Shown in pieces: positions 1 to 4,557 of a stretch of 6,335 bases of DNA. The position numbers were made by a program, and so were the translations under genes. The first letter of the stretch is position 1. Each line of letters begins with the position of its first letter. Source of the DNA: Clostridia bacterium (GTDB lineage Bacteria > Bacillota > Clostridia > Oscillospirales > Butyricicoccaceae); assembly GCA_017552495.1 (NCBI GenBank), contig JAFZPW010000117.1:1-6335 (forward strand). Direction: 5' to 3'. A model generated the notes under the pieces. It saw only the letters and a list, made by a program, of their open reading frames with translations. It was not told where the DNA came from and did not search any database.

Positions 1-38
1 ACAAGGACGAGCAGCCGGAACAGTGTGGTTTTTCGCAT
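1..38 (-). CDS. N-terminus of an exported or membrane protein (partial)
   Basis: Only the first 12 codons are inside the window. The minus strand reads ATG at 38-36 and encodes MRKTTLFRLLVL, then leaves the left edge. The start is supported by a GGAGGT ribosome binding site at 48-43, four bases upstream. Two early basic residues followed by a hydrophobic run suggest a signal peptide or a first membrane segment, but 12 residues cannot separate the two. It starts 18 bp after the stop of the DUF4364 gene with no terminator between them, so the two genes are probably co-transcribed. The function cannot be named. Confidence 0.6.
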   Translation of the reverse strand, partial: MRKTTLFRLLVL

Positions 39-56
39 AGATACCTCCAAAAATTA

Positions 57-608
57 TCATTCTGCGGGGATGTCCCCTGAAAGGAGCGTCAGCAACTCGG
101 CATAAAGGGGCTCGGCCCGGCGGCGGAAGGTGTTTTCCAACAGGGAGCATTGTCCGCGGGTGAAGGTTTGCAGCCGCACGGTAAGCAGCTCGGTGTCCCG
201 GTCACGGATGCCCAGCTCCACGGTATAGCTTCCATCTGGATTTTGCTTGTGCTCCGCCCGGATGGTGGCGTCTCTGCGGATTCTTGCCAGCACCCGCAAC
301 GATGACCGTTCAGCCTTTTCCCGCACGCTGAGGGGCAGACCGGAGGCCAGCGTTTCGATGGCCTTTCGCCCAACGGGGGTGAGGTAATAGCGCGCATCGC
401 CCTTTTCATCTTTCGTGCCGATGCATTTGGTTTCCCGCAGACGCTGAAAGGCCGTGCTGAACTCAAAATAACCAAAGGCACCGTCGATCATCACCGCGTC
501 CAAAAGATCGGGCTCGCTGATGGGATTGGGGAAAAAGGTGAGGGTATAGAGGATCAGATACATCACATCCTGCTCCTCACGGATAAAACCGGGGCCGAGA
601 TAACTCAT
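57..608 (-). CDS. DUF4364 family protein (winged-helix-like)
   Basis: The protein has 183 residues and begins MSYLGPGFI. The ATG is at 608-606, with GGAGGA at 619-614 five bases upstream. The open frame continues far upstream, but that part is antisense to mtnA. The stop is doubled: TGA is followed at once by in-frame TAA. The pattern is that of DUF4364, a small clostridial family with a PadR/winged-helix-like N-terminus. Residues 11-60 form helices (EEQDVMYLILYTL, then ISEPDLLDAVM), and residues 60-80 look like a wing ending in the typical YYLTPVGRKAIETL. The remainder is an alpha/beta C-terminal part (SYTVELGIRDRDTELLTVRL). No membrane segment or signal peptide is visible. Family members are presumed transcriptional regulators, but their targets are not known to me. 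It is first in a minus-strand operon with the partial gene at 1-38 and has its own promoter at 652-680. Confidence 0.8.
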   Translation of the reverse strand: MSYLGPGFIREEQDVMYLILYTLTFFPNPISEPDLLDAVMIDGAFGYFEFSTAFQRLRETKCIGTKDEKGDARYYLTPVGRKAIETLASGLPLSVREKAERSSLRVLARIRRDATIRAEHKQNPDGSYTVELGIRDRDTELLTVRLQTFTRGQCSLLENTFRRRAEPLYAELLTLLSGDIPAE

Positions 609-651
609 GGGATTCCTCCGAAACGAATCAAAGTAAAAACAGATCAATTGC

Positions 652-680
652 ATTTTATCATGTTTTGATGAAAAAGACAA
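652..680 (-). promoter_or_regulatory. sigma-A-type promoter of the DUF4364 operon
   Basis: On the minus strand, TTGTCT (680-675) is separated by exactly 17 bases from TAAAAT (657-652). TG one base ahead of the -10 box makes it an extended -10 element. Transcription should start near 645, giving a leader of about 37 nt before the DUF4364 ATG. Confidence 0.6.
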
Positions 681-715
681 TTCACATCTTGCAATTTTCT
701 GTGATTTCGGAGAAA

Positions 716-731
716 ATGGGTTCAGACCCAT
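716..731 (+). other. small hairpin upstream of the mtnA ribosome binding site
   Basis: ATGGGT and ACCCAT form a perfect 6-bp inverted repeat around the loop TCAG. It ends 10 bases before the mtnA Shine-Dalgarno sequence (AAGGAGG, 742-748). It could be a weak leader hairpin or a binding site for a regulator. No known riboswitch is recognised, and the gap between the divergent genes (about 147 bp) looks too small for a full SAM-I riboswitch plus promoter. The only -35/-10 pair I can offer for mtnA is weak: TTGCAA (689-694), 17 bases, GAAAAT (712-717). Confidence 0.35.
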
Positions 732-755
732 GTTTATCTGTAAGGAGGCGGTTTT

Positions 756-1814
756 ATGACCCCGGAGCCCCTGATTCCCAACCGGCTGGACGACGAACAC
801 GACGCACTGGTTATTTTGGATCAGACGCTTTTGCCCGCCCGGATTGTTTATCGCTCGCTTTATTCCACCGAAGAGATCTGCCGTGCCATTCAAACGCTGC
901 AGGTGCGGGGCGCGCCCGCTATCGGCGTCGCTGCGGGTTACGGCGCTTACCTCGCGGCAAAATACGCGATGCAAAGCAAACGGGAGGATTTTTTCGCCTC
1001 GTTTTACGGGGCCTGCGACGCGCTGGCGGCTTCCCGCCCCACGGCGGTCAACCTGTTTTGGGCGCTCAACCGGATGCGAACCTGCGCCGCCGGTCATGGA
1101 AACGAGCCGGTTTCCGAGATTGTGGCCGCGCTCAGGCGCGAAGCCGAGAATATCCATCGGGAGGATATCGCCCAAAATCTTGCCATCAGCGAACACGGGC
1201 TGGCGCTTTTGCGTCCCGGCGACGGCATTTTGACCCACTGCAACGCCGGCCCCATCGCAACCTCCCGCTATGGGACGGCGCTGGGACCTATCCTGCTGGG
1301 GCAGGAGCGAGGCTATGGATTCCGGGTGTTTGCCGACGAGACCCGTCCACTGCTGCAAGGTGCGCGGCTGACAGCCTTTGAACTGCAACGGGCCGGGGTG
1401 GATGTGACGCTGATTTGCGACAATATGGCGTCGGCAGTGATGAAAAACGGCTGGGTACAGGCCGTTTTGGTGGGCTGCGACCGGGTGGCCGCCAACGGCG
1501 ACGCCGCCAACAAGATCGGAACCTCGGGCGTGGCGATCCTTGCCAGACATTATGGCATCCCCTTTTACGTCTGCGGTCCTACTTCTACCGTGGATTTGGA
1601 CACGCCCACCGGGGAGCGGATCCCCATCGAGCAGCGGGATCCCGAAGAGATTCGCTCGCTTTGGTACGAAAAGCCCATGGCTCCCGCGGGCTGCAAAATC
1701 TATAATCCCGCCTTTGATGTCACCGATCACAGCCTGATTGCCGGTATTGTCACCGAAAAGGGCGTGGCACGCCCGCCTTTTACCCAATCGCTGCGGGCGA
1801 TGCTGGAAAAATAA
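756..1814 (+). CDS. mtnA: S-methyl-5-thioribose-1-phosphate isomerase
   Basis: MtnA converts 5-methylthioribose-1-phosphate to 5-methylthioribulose-1-phosphate in the cytoplasm, in methionine salvage; family members also act on 5-deoxyribose-1-phosphate. At 352 residues it has the usual full length. The start is supported by AAGGAGG at 742-748, seven bases before the ATG. Family motifs appear in order: RGAPAIG at 51-57, ILTHCNAG at 158-165, FADETRPLLQGARLT at 192-206, CDNMASAVM at 221-229, CDRVAANGDAANKIGT at 241-256 and CGPTSTVD at 273-280. By analogy with the Bacillus subtilis enzyme, the catalytic pair is Cys162 and Asp242. The residues after the cysteine motif (GPIATSRYG) differ from the more common GALATAGYG type. 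No mtnK, mtnN or other salvage gene is in the window, so which methylthioribose-like substrate it uses in vivo is open. It leads a plus-strand series with the DUF3298 and membrane-protein genes. Confidence 0.93.
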   Translation: MTPEPLIPNRLDDEHDALVILDQTLLPARIVYRSLYSTEEICRAIQTLQVRGAPAIGVAAGYGAYLAAKYAMQSKREDFFASFYGACDALAASRPTAVNLFWALNRMRTCAAGHGNEPVSEIVAALRREAENIHREDIAQNLAISEHGLALLRPGDGILTHCNAGPIATSRYGTALGPILLGQERGYGFRVFADETRPLLQGARLTAFELQRAGVDVTLICDNMASAVMKNGWVQAVLVGCDRVAANGDAANKIGTSGVAILARHYGIPFYVCGPTSTVDLDTPTGERIPIEQRDPEEIRSLWYEKPMAPAGCKIYNPAFDVTDHSLIAGIVTEKGVARPPFTQSLRAMLEK

Positions 1815-1835
1815 TTTTTTTGATAAAAAAGCGTC

Positions 1836-1873
1836 CGCCTCCGGCATATACTGCACCGGAGGCGATCGTTTTT
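1836..1873 (+). promoter_or_regulatory. hairpin masking a Shine-Dalgarno; possible attenuator after mtnA
   Basis: CGCCTCCGG (1836-1844) and CCGGAGGCG (1856-1864) form a perfect 9-bp stem around an 11-nt loop. The 3' arm contains the GGAGG (1858-1862) that serves as ribosome binding site for the ATG at 1874. Two more G/C pairs are possible below a 2-nt internal mismatch (1832-1833 with 1867-1868). Five T residues follow at 1869-1873, so the same element could act as a weak terminator after mtnA. Either use would lower expression of the downstream gene relative to mtnA. Confidence 0.55.
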
Positions 1874-2479
1874 ATGGAAAAACAACAACTTCTGCCCGCC
1901 CTGGAGATCCGTCAGCTTGAGGAGGAGATCGGGCGTGCGCAATGTCTGCTTCAACGCCCTGTGCTGACACCCGATCCTTTTGGATTCAACGCCTTCTGGC
2001 AAAGCGGCGTACGGGGACTGCGGCGGCGGGCCGCCGCGTACCGGGAGCCTTTTCCGGCGCGTCTGACCGCTGATTGGCAGGAGACTCGTTTGGACGCCAT
2101 GGCAGTATCCGGCTTTCTTGACGTTGCGATTTGCGTGGGGTATGCCGATTGGCGGCTGGAACGGATCGCGGGGACTTTTTTGCGGGGAAGAAGGGGGAGG
2201 ACGCCTCTGGGCGCGCTGCTCACCGCCGAGGGGCGGCGGCGTCTGCCTCCGCTGATTTCGGAAAAGGTGCAGCAGCTCGAGAAGCGGGGCGAAGCGCCTA
2301 TTTTCCCCTCCAGACTGCGAAAGGATGAGGTCGTCCTGCATCCCCACCGCTATTATCTTACCGACGAGGGGCTGGCGGTCTGGTTTCCCCAGGAAAGCAT
2401 CGCGCCCCGGACGGCGGGTCTGCCCACGGTGTTTTTTTCCTTTGACGAGATTCGCGGCCTGCTGCGTTTTTTGTTTTGA
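1874..2479 (+). CDS. DUF3298 (RsiV-like C-terminal) domain protein, soluble
   Basis: I start this 201-residue protein at the ATG at 1874 (MEKQQLLPAL), 11 bases after GGAGG at 1858-1862. The frame extends to a TTG at 1820, but that codon has no ribosome binding site. The C-terminal part, about 125-195, fits DUF3298, the domain of the anti-sigma factor RsiV: LISEKVQQL, then RYYLTDEGLAVWF at 159-171, SIAPRTAGLP at 175-184 and FSFDEIRGL at 189-197. Upstream, FNAFWQSGVRGL (38-49) resembles the usual iN.fY helix. The Y.GGAH turn common in this family is not seen; YADWRLERIAG (90-100) stands in its place. There is no signal peptide or membrane helix, so it is probably cytoplasmic, unlike RsiV. The function is unknown, and an anti-sigma role is not supported. 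It lies 59 bp after mtnA and 70 bp before the membrane-protein gene. Confidence 0.65.
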   Translation: MEKQQLLPALEIRQLEEEIGRAQCLLQRPVLTPDPFGFNAFWQSGVRGLRRRAAAYREPFPARLTADWQETRLDAMAVSGFLDVAICVGYADWRLERIAGTFLRGRRGRTPLGALLTAEGRRRLPPLISEKVQQLEKRGEAPIFPSRLRKDEVVLHPHRYYLTDEGLAVWFPQESIAPRTAGLPTVFFSFDEIRGLLRFLF

Positions 2480-2481
2480 GA

Positions 2482-2510
2482 TTGCAAATCCCCGTCTTCT
2501 GTGTTAAACT
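2482..2510 (+). promoter_or_regulatory. possible promoter of the membrane-protein gene
   Basis: TTGCAA (2482-2487) lies 17 bases before TAAACT (2505-2510), and TG one base ahead of the -10 box gives an extended -10 form. Each box matches consensus at four of six positions, so this is a moderate candidate. Transcription would start near 2517. Confidence 0.4.
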
Positions 2511-2519
2511 GGGAAAAAA

Positions 2520-2533
2520 GCCCGGCGACGGGC
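2520..2533 (+). other. GNRA-capped hairpin in the leader of the membrane-protein gene
   Basis: GCCCG (2520-2524) pairs with CGGGC (2529-2533) around GCGA, a GNRA tetraloop. If the promoter at 2482-2510 is used, the hairpin sits at the extreme 5' end of the transcript, where such structures often protect mRNA. It ends five bases before the GGAGG at 2539-2543 and does not cover it. Confidence 0.4.
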
Positions 2534-2549
2534 GATTCGGAGGCGCTGC

Positions 2550-3110
2550 ATGGAAGAACGGAAAAAGATTCGCCCGCTGGGGGTCATCGCGCTGATTTTG
2601 GCGGCGCTTTTGCTGGGGACAGCCTGCTTTCTTTGTGCCGGACTGGAGGATTGGAGTCTGGGGATTGGCCGATGGGGCGTATATTCCACCGGCGCGCAAT
2701 CGCTCTATCTCACCGAGGCATATCGTCAGACCGGCCCCGACGATTTGCTCATTACCGACCGGCGGCTTGCTCCCGGCGACGGCGCTTTGGTGACCTATCG
2801 GCAAAACGACCGCCGGGTGGTGGATCTTTACGACGAGCTGCTGGGCCGTCCTGTTTTGGACGACGGCACGGCGCGTACCGAGGCCGAACAGGTGGCTTAT
2901 TTCCTGCGGGACGCCGGCCGGATTCTGCGGGGGATGCATCGGTTTCGTTATGGGATCTGGACGGCGGCAGCCCTGCTGGCGCTGGCTGTGATGCTGCTTT
3001 TGGCCACAGCGGGAGCCCGGTGGCGGAAGCGCCAGCAAAAACTCATGCGGAACAATTTCCGCACCTTTGGCGAAAAATATGCCCGGGAAGATGAAGATAT
3101 GGATTATTGA
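2550..3110 (+). CDS. two-pass membrane protein of unknown function
   Basis: I do not recognise this 186-residue protein. The ATG at 2550 follows GGAGG (2539-2543) by six bases. The layout is clear: a short basic N-terminus (MEERKKIR), a membrane helix at about 9-31, roughly 100 residues outside the membrane, a second helix at about 134-154, then a basic and finally acidic tail (RWRKRQQKLMR ... DEDMDY) in the cytoplasm. In the outer part, DDLLITDRRLAPGDGALVTYR (64-84) is reminiscent of the beta-strand pair and GD turn of S26 signal peptidases of the SipW type. The catalytic SMxP serine motif is absent, so peptidase activity is not claimed. TEAEQVAYFLRDAGRIL at 110-126 looks helical. It is the last gene before the strong terminator at 3126-3164 and may also be read from the candidate promoter at 2482-2510. 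Confidence 0.75.
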   Translation: MEERKKIRPLGVIALILAALLLGTACFLCAGLEDWSLGIGRWGVYSTGAQSLYLTEAYRQTGPDDLLITDRRLAPGDGALVTYRQNDRRVVDLYDELLGRPVLDDGTARTEAEQVAYFLRDAGRILRGMHRFRYGIWTAAALLALAVMLLLATAGARWRKRQQKLMRNNFRTFGEKYAREDEDMDY

Positions 3111-3125
3111 TGCGGATTTCAGGAT

Positions 3126-3164
3126 AAAACCGCGCCACAGAGCGTCTGCGGCGCGGTTTTTTTT
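3126..3164 (+). terminator. intrinsic terminator between convergent genes
   Basis: CCGCGCC (3130-3136) pairs with GGCGCGG (3150-3156). Inside, after one A/C mismatch, CAGA pairs with TCTG around the loop GCG. AAAA precedes the stem and eight T residues follow it (3157-3164). It lies 16 bases after the stop of the membrane-protein gene and 17 before the end of the minus-strand DUF1836 gene. On the minus strand the mismatch becomes a G/U pair and four U follow, so it may work in both directions. Confidence 0.9.
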
Positions 3165-3180
3165 GTTTGATTTCGCGGGA

Positions 3181-3813
3181 TCAGGCATTGTGCTCCGGTT
3201 GGTTTTTCGGCGTTCGGATCTCGATGCTTCCGCCGGTTTCCAGGGTTTTTCCCTCCAAAAGCAGAAGCTTTTGCGCCAGCAGGCGGGAAAAACCGCCGAT
3301 CACCGCCGATGAGGTGATGAGTTCCACGGGATCGTCGGTGGAAAAGTCTGATGCCGCATCATGCCCCAGAATGCCGCCGGCTGCCAGCCGCACCTGCTGA
3401 GTGAAAAACTCCGCCGCGGCGTGGTGACGCCGCACATAGGCGTCGTAACGCGCTTGCACCTGCTTTTCCGGCAGACCCATGGGGAGCAGAGCTTGGAGGG
3501 TTGGGATGCTGAGACTTTGCTTCAGGGTGCAGATCATAATGAGATAGGCGATATGGATCCGAAAATATTTCTTTTTCACCGGCTCGGGCATGATCTTTTT
3601 CCGAACATAGTTGTTGATGGCGGCGGCGGTGACTACTTCTTCCTCCTGAAGTTCGGGGGGCATATAGTCCAGATAGCGCTTCAAAAGCGAAACGACCTGC
3701 TCCATATAAAGGCCGAGATTCGGAAGATCTTCCCAATAGGGAAGCCGGTAATTTTTCAGATAAGTCTCCCAGCGACGCAACTTGCCCGCGATAAGGGCCT
3801 TGTCATAGGACAC
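3181..3813 (-). CDS. DUF1836 domain HTH regulator
   Basis: I choose the GTG at 3813-3811 as start (protein begins MSYDKALIAG, 210 residues). AAGGAGG at 3828-3822 is nine bases from it, leaving eight between. The alternative GTG at 3822 overlaps that ribosome binding site and cannot use it. The protein fits DUF1836, a MerR-like helix-turn-helix family common in Firmicutes: LPYWEDLPNLGLYMEQVVSL at 24-43, then AAAINNYVRKKIMPEPVKKK (63-82) and YFRIHIAYLIMICTLKQSLSI (83-103), which form the helix-turn-helix and following helix. Residues 104-190 are helical, with no recognised ligand motif. The last 20 residues are polar (ETGGSIEIRTPKNQPEHNA). It is presumably a cytoplasmic transcription factor. 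It is transcribed away from the leader and lysis genes on its right, so they are the nearest candidate targets, though this is inference. Confidence 0.82.
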   Translation of the reverse strand: MSYDKALIAGKLRRWETYLKNYRLPYWEDLPNLGLYMEQVVSLLKRYLDYMPPELQEEEVVTAAAINNYVRKKIMPEPVKKKYFRIHIAYLIMICTLKQSLSIPTLQALLPMGLPEKQVQARYDAYVRRHHAAAEFFTQQVRLAAGGILGHDAASDFSTDDPVELITSSAVIGGFSRLLAQKLLLLEGKTLETGGSIEIRTPKNQPEHNA

Positions 3814-3843
3814 GGTGCGCACCTCCTTGGTTGAGATACGTTT

Positions 3844-3871
3844 AGTATATCATAATCTTTGCCCGATGCAA
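3844..3871 (-). promoter_or_regulatory. promoter of the DUF1836 gene
   Basis: On the minus strand, TATACT (3849-3844) matches the -10 consensus at five of six positions. TG one base ahead gives an extended -10 element. A weak -35, TTGCAT (3871-3866), lies 16 bases upstream. The start near 3837 gives a leader of about 24 nt. Confidence 0.6.
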
Positions 3872-3892
3872 GAAAAAAAGAATTGTTTTGTC

Positions 3893-3921
3893 TTGACATA
3901 ATAAAGAAAATGTGGTAATAT
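3893..3921 (+). promoter_or_regulatory. strong rightward promoter ahead of the structured leader
   Basis: A perfect TTGACA (3893-3898) lies 17 bases before TAATAT (3916-3921), with TG one base ahead of the -10 (3913-3914). A perfect TATAAT overlaps at 3919-3924 but has a 20-base spacer. This is the best -35 box in the window, yet no coding sequence with a ribosome binding site starts for about 270 bases. It stands back to back with the DUF1836 promoter, with only 21 bases between the two -35 boxes. Confidence 0.75.
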
Positions 3922-3935
3922 AATCTCACGGATTA
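3921..3935. promoter_or_regulatory. inverted repeat over the predicted start site (operator candidate)
   Basis: TAATC (3921-3925) and GATTA (3931-3935) form a perfect inverted repeat with a 5-base spacer. It begins at the last base of the -10 box and spans the expected transcription start at about 3928. A repressor bound here would block the rightward promoter. The neighbouring DUF1836 protein is one possible ligand. Confidence 0.35.
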
Positions 3936-3940
3936 GATTT

Positions 3941-3977
3941 GCATAAGGCAGATCGTTGTGTGGCGGCTGTTTTATGC
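3941..3977 (+). other. 11-bp hairpin at the 5' end of the leader
   Basis: GCATAAGGCAG (3941-3951) pairs without interruption with CTGTTTTATGC (3967-3977), including two G/U pairs, around a 15-nt G/T-rich loop (3952-3966). The G/U pairs favour a function as plus-strand RNA, because the opposite strand would have two A/C mismatches in the same stem. Confidence 0.55.
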
Positions 3978-4035
3978 GCTTCCGGTCAATTTGTCCTTTC
4001 ATAGATACTCATCATAAATCCTCATTTTCCTCATG

Positions 4036-4089
4036 GCAAAGGAGCAGACGGATTTTCCGCCTGCTCCTTTGCTGTTTTGCTTCTTTTTT
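4036..4089 (+). terminator. long terminator-like hairpin in front of the lysis genes
   Basis: GCAAAGGAGCAG (4036-4047) pairs perfectly over 12 bp with CTGCTCCTTTGC (4061-4072). After one A/C mismatch, CGGA pairs with TCCG around TTT. The downstream tract is T-rich but broken: TTTT at 4075-4078, TT at 4081-4082 and six T at 4084-4089. Most transcripts from 3893-3921 should stop here unless an alternative fold forms. TCCTTT at 3994-3999 can pair with AAAGGA at 4038-4043 and would compete with the left arm. Confidence 0.65.
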
Positions 4090-4147
4090 CCTGTTTGTGC
4101 AAAAAAGAGGCCGCTTTTTCCGTCAAATAGCGATTTCCGCAAGGGCG

Positions 4148-4156
4148 TGTTATAAC
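4148..4156 (+). promoter_or_regulatory. possible extended -10 promoter of the holin-lysin operon
   Basis: TATAAC (4151-4156) matches the -10 consensus at five of six positions and is preceded by TG at 4148-4149. No good -35 is present at 17 or 18 bases. GTTATAAC is also an 8-base palindrome. If used, it would start near 4163 and make the lysis genes independent of the upstream terminator. Confidence 0.35.
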
Positions 4157-4159
4157 GGC

Positions 4160-4171
4160 TTTGCCGGCAAA
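4160..4171. promoter_or_regulatory. 12-bp perfect palindrome (operator candidate)
   Basis: TTTGCCGGCAAA is fully self-complementary. It covers the start site expected from the extended -10 box at 4148-4156 and lies eight bases before the AAGGAGG of the holin gene. It does not resemble the clostridial LexA box. Part of it can instead form a short RNA hairpin (CGGC, TTT, GCCG at 4156-4166). Confidence 0.35.
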
Positions 4172-4191
4172 ACAAACGAAGGAGGAATCGC

Positions 4192-4557
4192 ATGACAAAG
4201 ACGGAATTTTGCGTCACCTATGTACTGCCCGCGCTGGTGGCGGCCTGTACCGCCGTGGCGGGATTTCTGGGGATGCAGATCAAGGCGCTGTGCCAGCGCT
4301 ATCTGGACAATCGAACTAAGCGGGATGTGGTACGTACCTGCGTCCGCGCCGCCGAACAGCTCTATCACGACTTGGGCGGCCCGGTGAAGCTGCGAAAAGC
4401 GCAGGAGGGGATCCAGGCCATGCTGCGGGAAAAGAATATCGCCATTTCCGATCTGGAGCTCAATGCCATGATCGAGAGCGTGGTGAGCGAATTCAACTAT
4501 GGTCTCGGTGTGGGCCGGGGCGGATGGCTTTGTGAGGAAACGGAGGAAACGCCATGA
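4192..4557 (+). CDS. phage-type holin, LL-H family
   Basis: A 121-residue protein whose ATG at 4192 follows AAGGAGG (4179-4185) by six bases. One membrane helix covers about residues 7-28 (CVTYVLPALVAACTAVAGFL). A charged, helical tail follows: RTKRDVVRTCVRAAEQLY at 41-58, then KLRKAQEGIQAMLREKNIAI at 66-85, and SDLELNAMIESVVSEFN at 86-102. This matches the LL-H-type holin family (Phage_holin_6_1), small one-helix membrane proteins next to endolysin genes. Holins form membrane lesions that release the lysin or other cargo. The stop overlaps the next start (ATGA at 4554-4557), so the two genes are translationally coupled. No phage structural genes are in the window. It is therefore either the end of a prophage lying outside or a domesticated lysis or secretion cassette. 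Confidence 0.8.
   Translation: MTKTEFCVTYVLPALVAACTAVAGFLGMQIKALCQRYLDNRTKRDVVRTCVRAAEQLYHDLGGPVKLRKAQEGIQAMLREKNIAISDLELNAMIESVVSEFNYGLGVGRGGWLCEETEETP

Larger units (their letters stand above)
3928..4089 (+). ncRNA. candidate structured small RNA or attenuated leader
   Basis: The stretch runs from the predicted start of the strong promoter to the end of a terminator-like hairpin, about 160 nt. It contains no credible coding sequence. Three parts are visible. First is an 11-bp hairpin at 3941-3977. Second is a mostly unpaired pyrimidine-rich stretch at 3981-4035 with CTCAT three times (4008, 4021, 4030), the last two within TCCTCAT repeats spaced nine bases apart. Third is the terminator stem at 4036-4072. 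UCCUCAU is complementary to AUGAGGA and so could pair with Shine-Dalgarno regions, as some Gram-positive small RNAs do. I see no match to SRP RNA, tmRNA, T-box or c-di-GMP riboswitch landmarks. A leader controlling the holin gene is the main alternative. Confidence 0.45.

Noticed and set aside
689..717. TTGCAA-17-GAAAAT as a firm mtnA promoter
   Set aside because: Both boxes match only four of six positions and no extended -10 is present. It is kept only as a weak suggestion in the hairpin entry.
609..1856. Upstream extension of the minus-strand frame of the DUF4364 gene to a 599-residue protein
   Set aside because: The extension is antisense to the well-conserved mtnA gene, shows no family pattern, and the ATG at 608 has an ideal ribosome binding site and a promoter just upstream.
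1820..1873. TTG start adding 18 residues to the DUF3298 protein
   Set aside because: It has no Shine-Dalgarno sequence, and the extra residues are the translation of the hairpin region. The ATG at 1874 follows GGAGG.
2613..2627. Lipobox in the membrane protein (LLGTAC)
   Set aside because: The position three before the cysteine is Gly rather than Leu or a similar residue, and a second membrane helix already anchors the protein.
2358..3188. 276-residue minus-strand open frame
   Set aside because: It is antisense to two plus-strand genes with good ribosome binding sites and runs through the strong terminator at 3126-3164.
3814..3822. GTG at 3822 as start of the DUF1836 protein
   Set aside because: The codon overlaps the only ribosome binding site. 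The GTG at 3813 lies at the proper distance.
3928..4191. Known riboswitch or housekeeping RNA (c-di-GMP, T-box, SRP RNA, 6S RNA, tmRNA)
   Set aside because: None of the characteristic conserved sequences could be found by eye, and the 5' and 3' ends do not pair as in 6S RNA. A covariance-model search would decide.
3956..4195. 79-residue plus-strand open frame through the leader, ending in an ATGA overlap with the holin start
   Set aside because: It begins at a TTG without a ribosome binding site, reads through the terminator stem, and has an implausible residue make-up. The ATGA overlap is probably chance.
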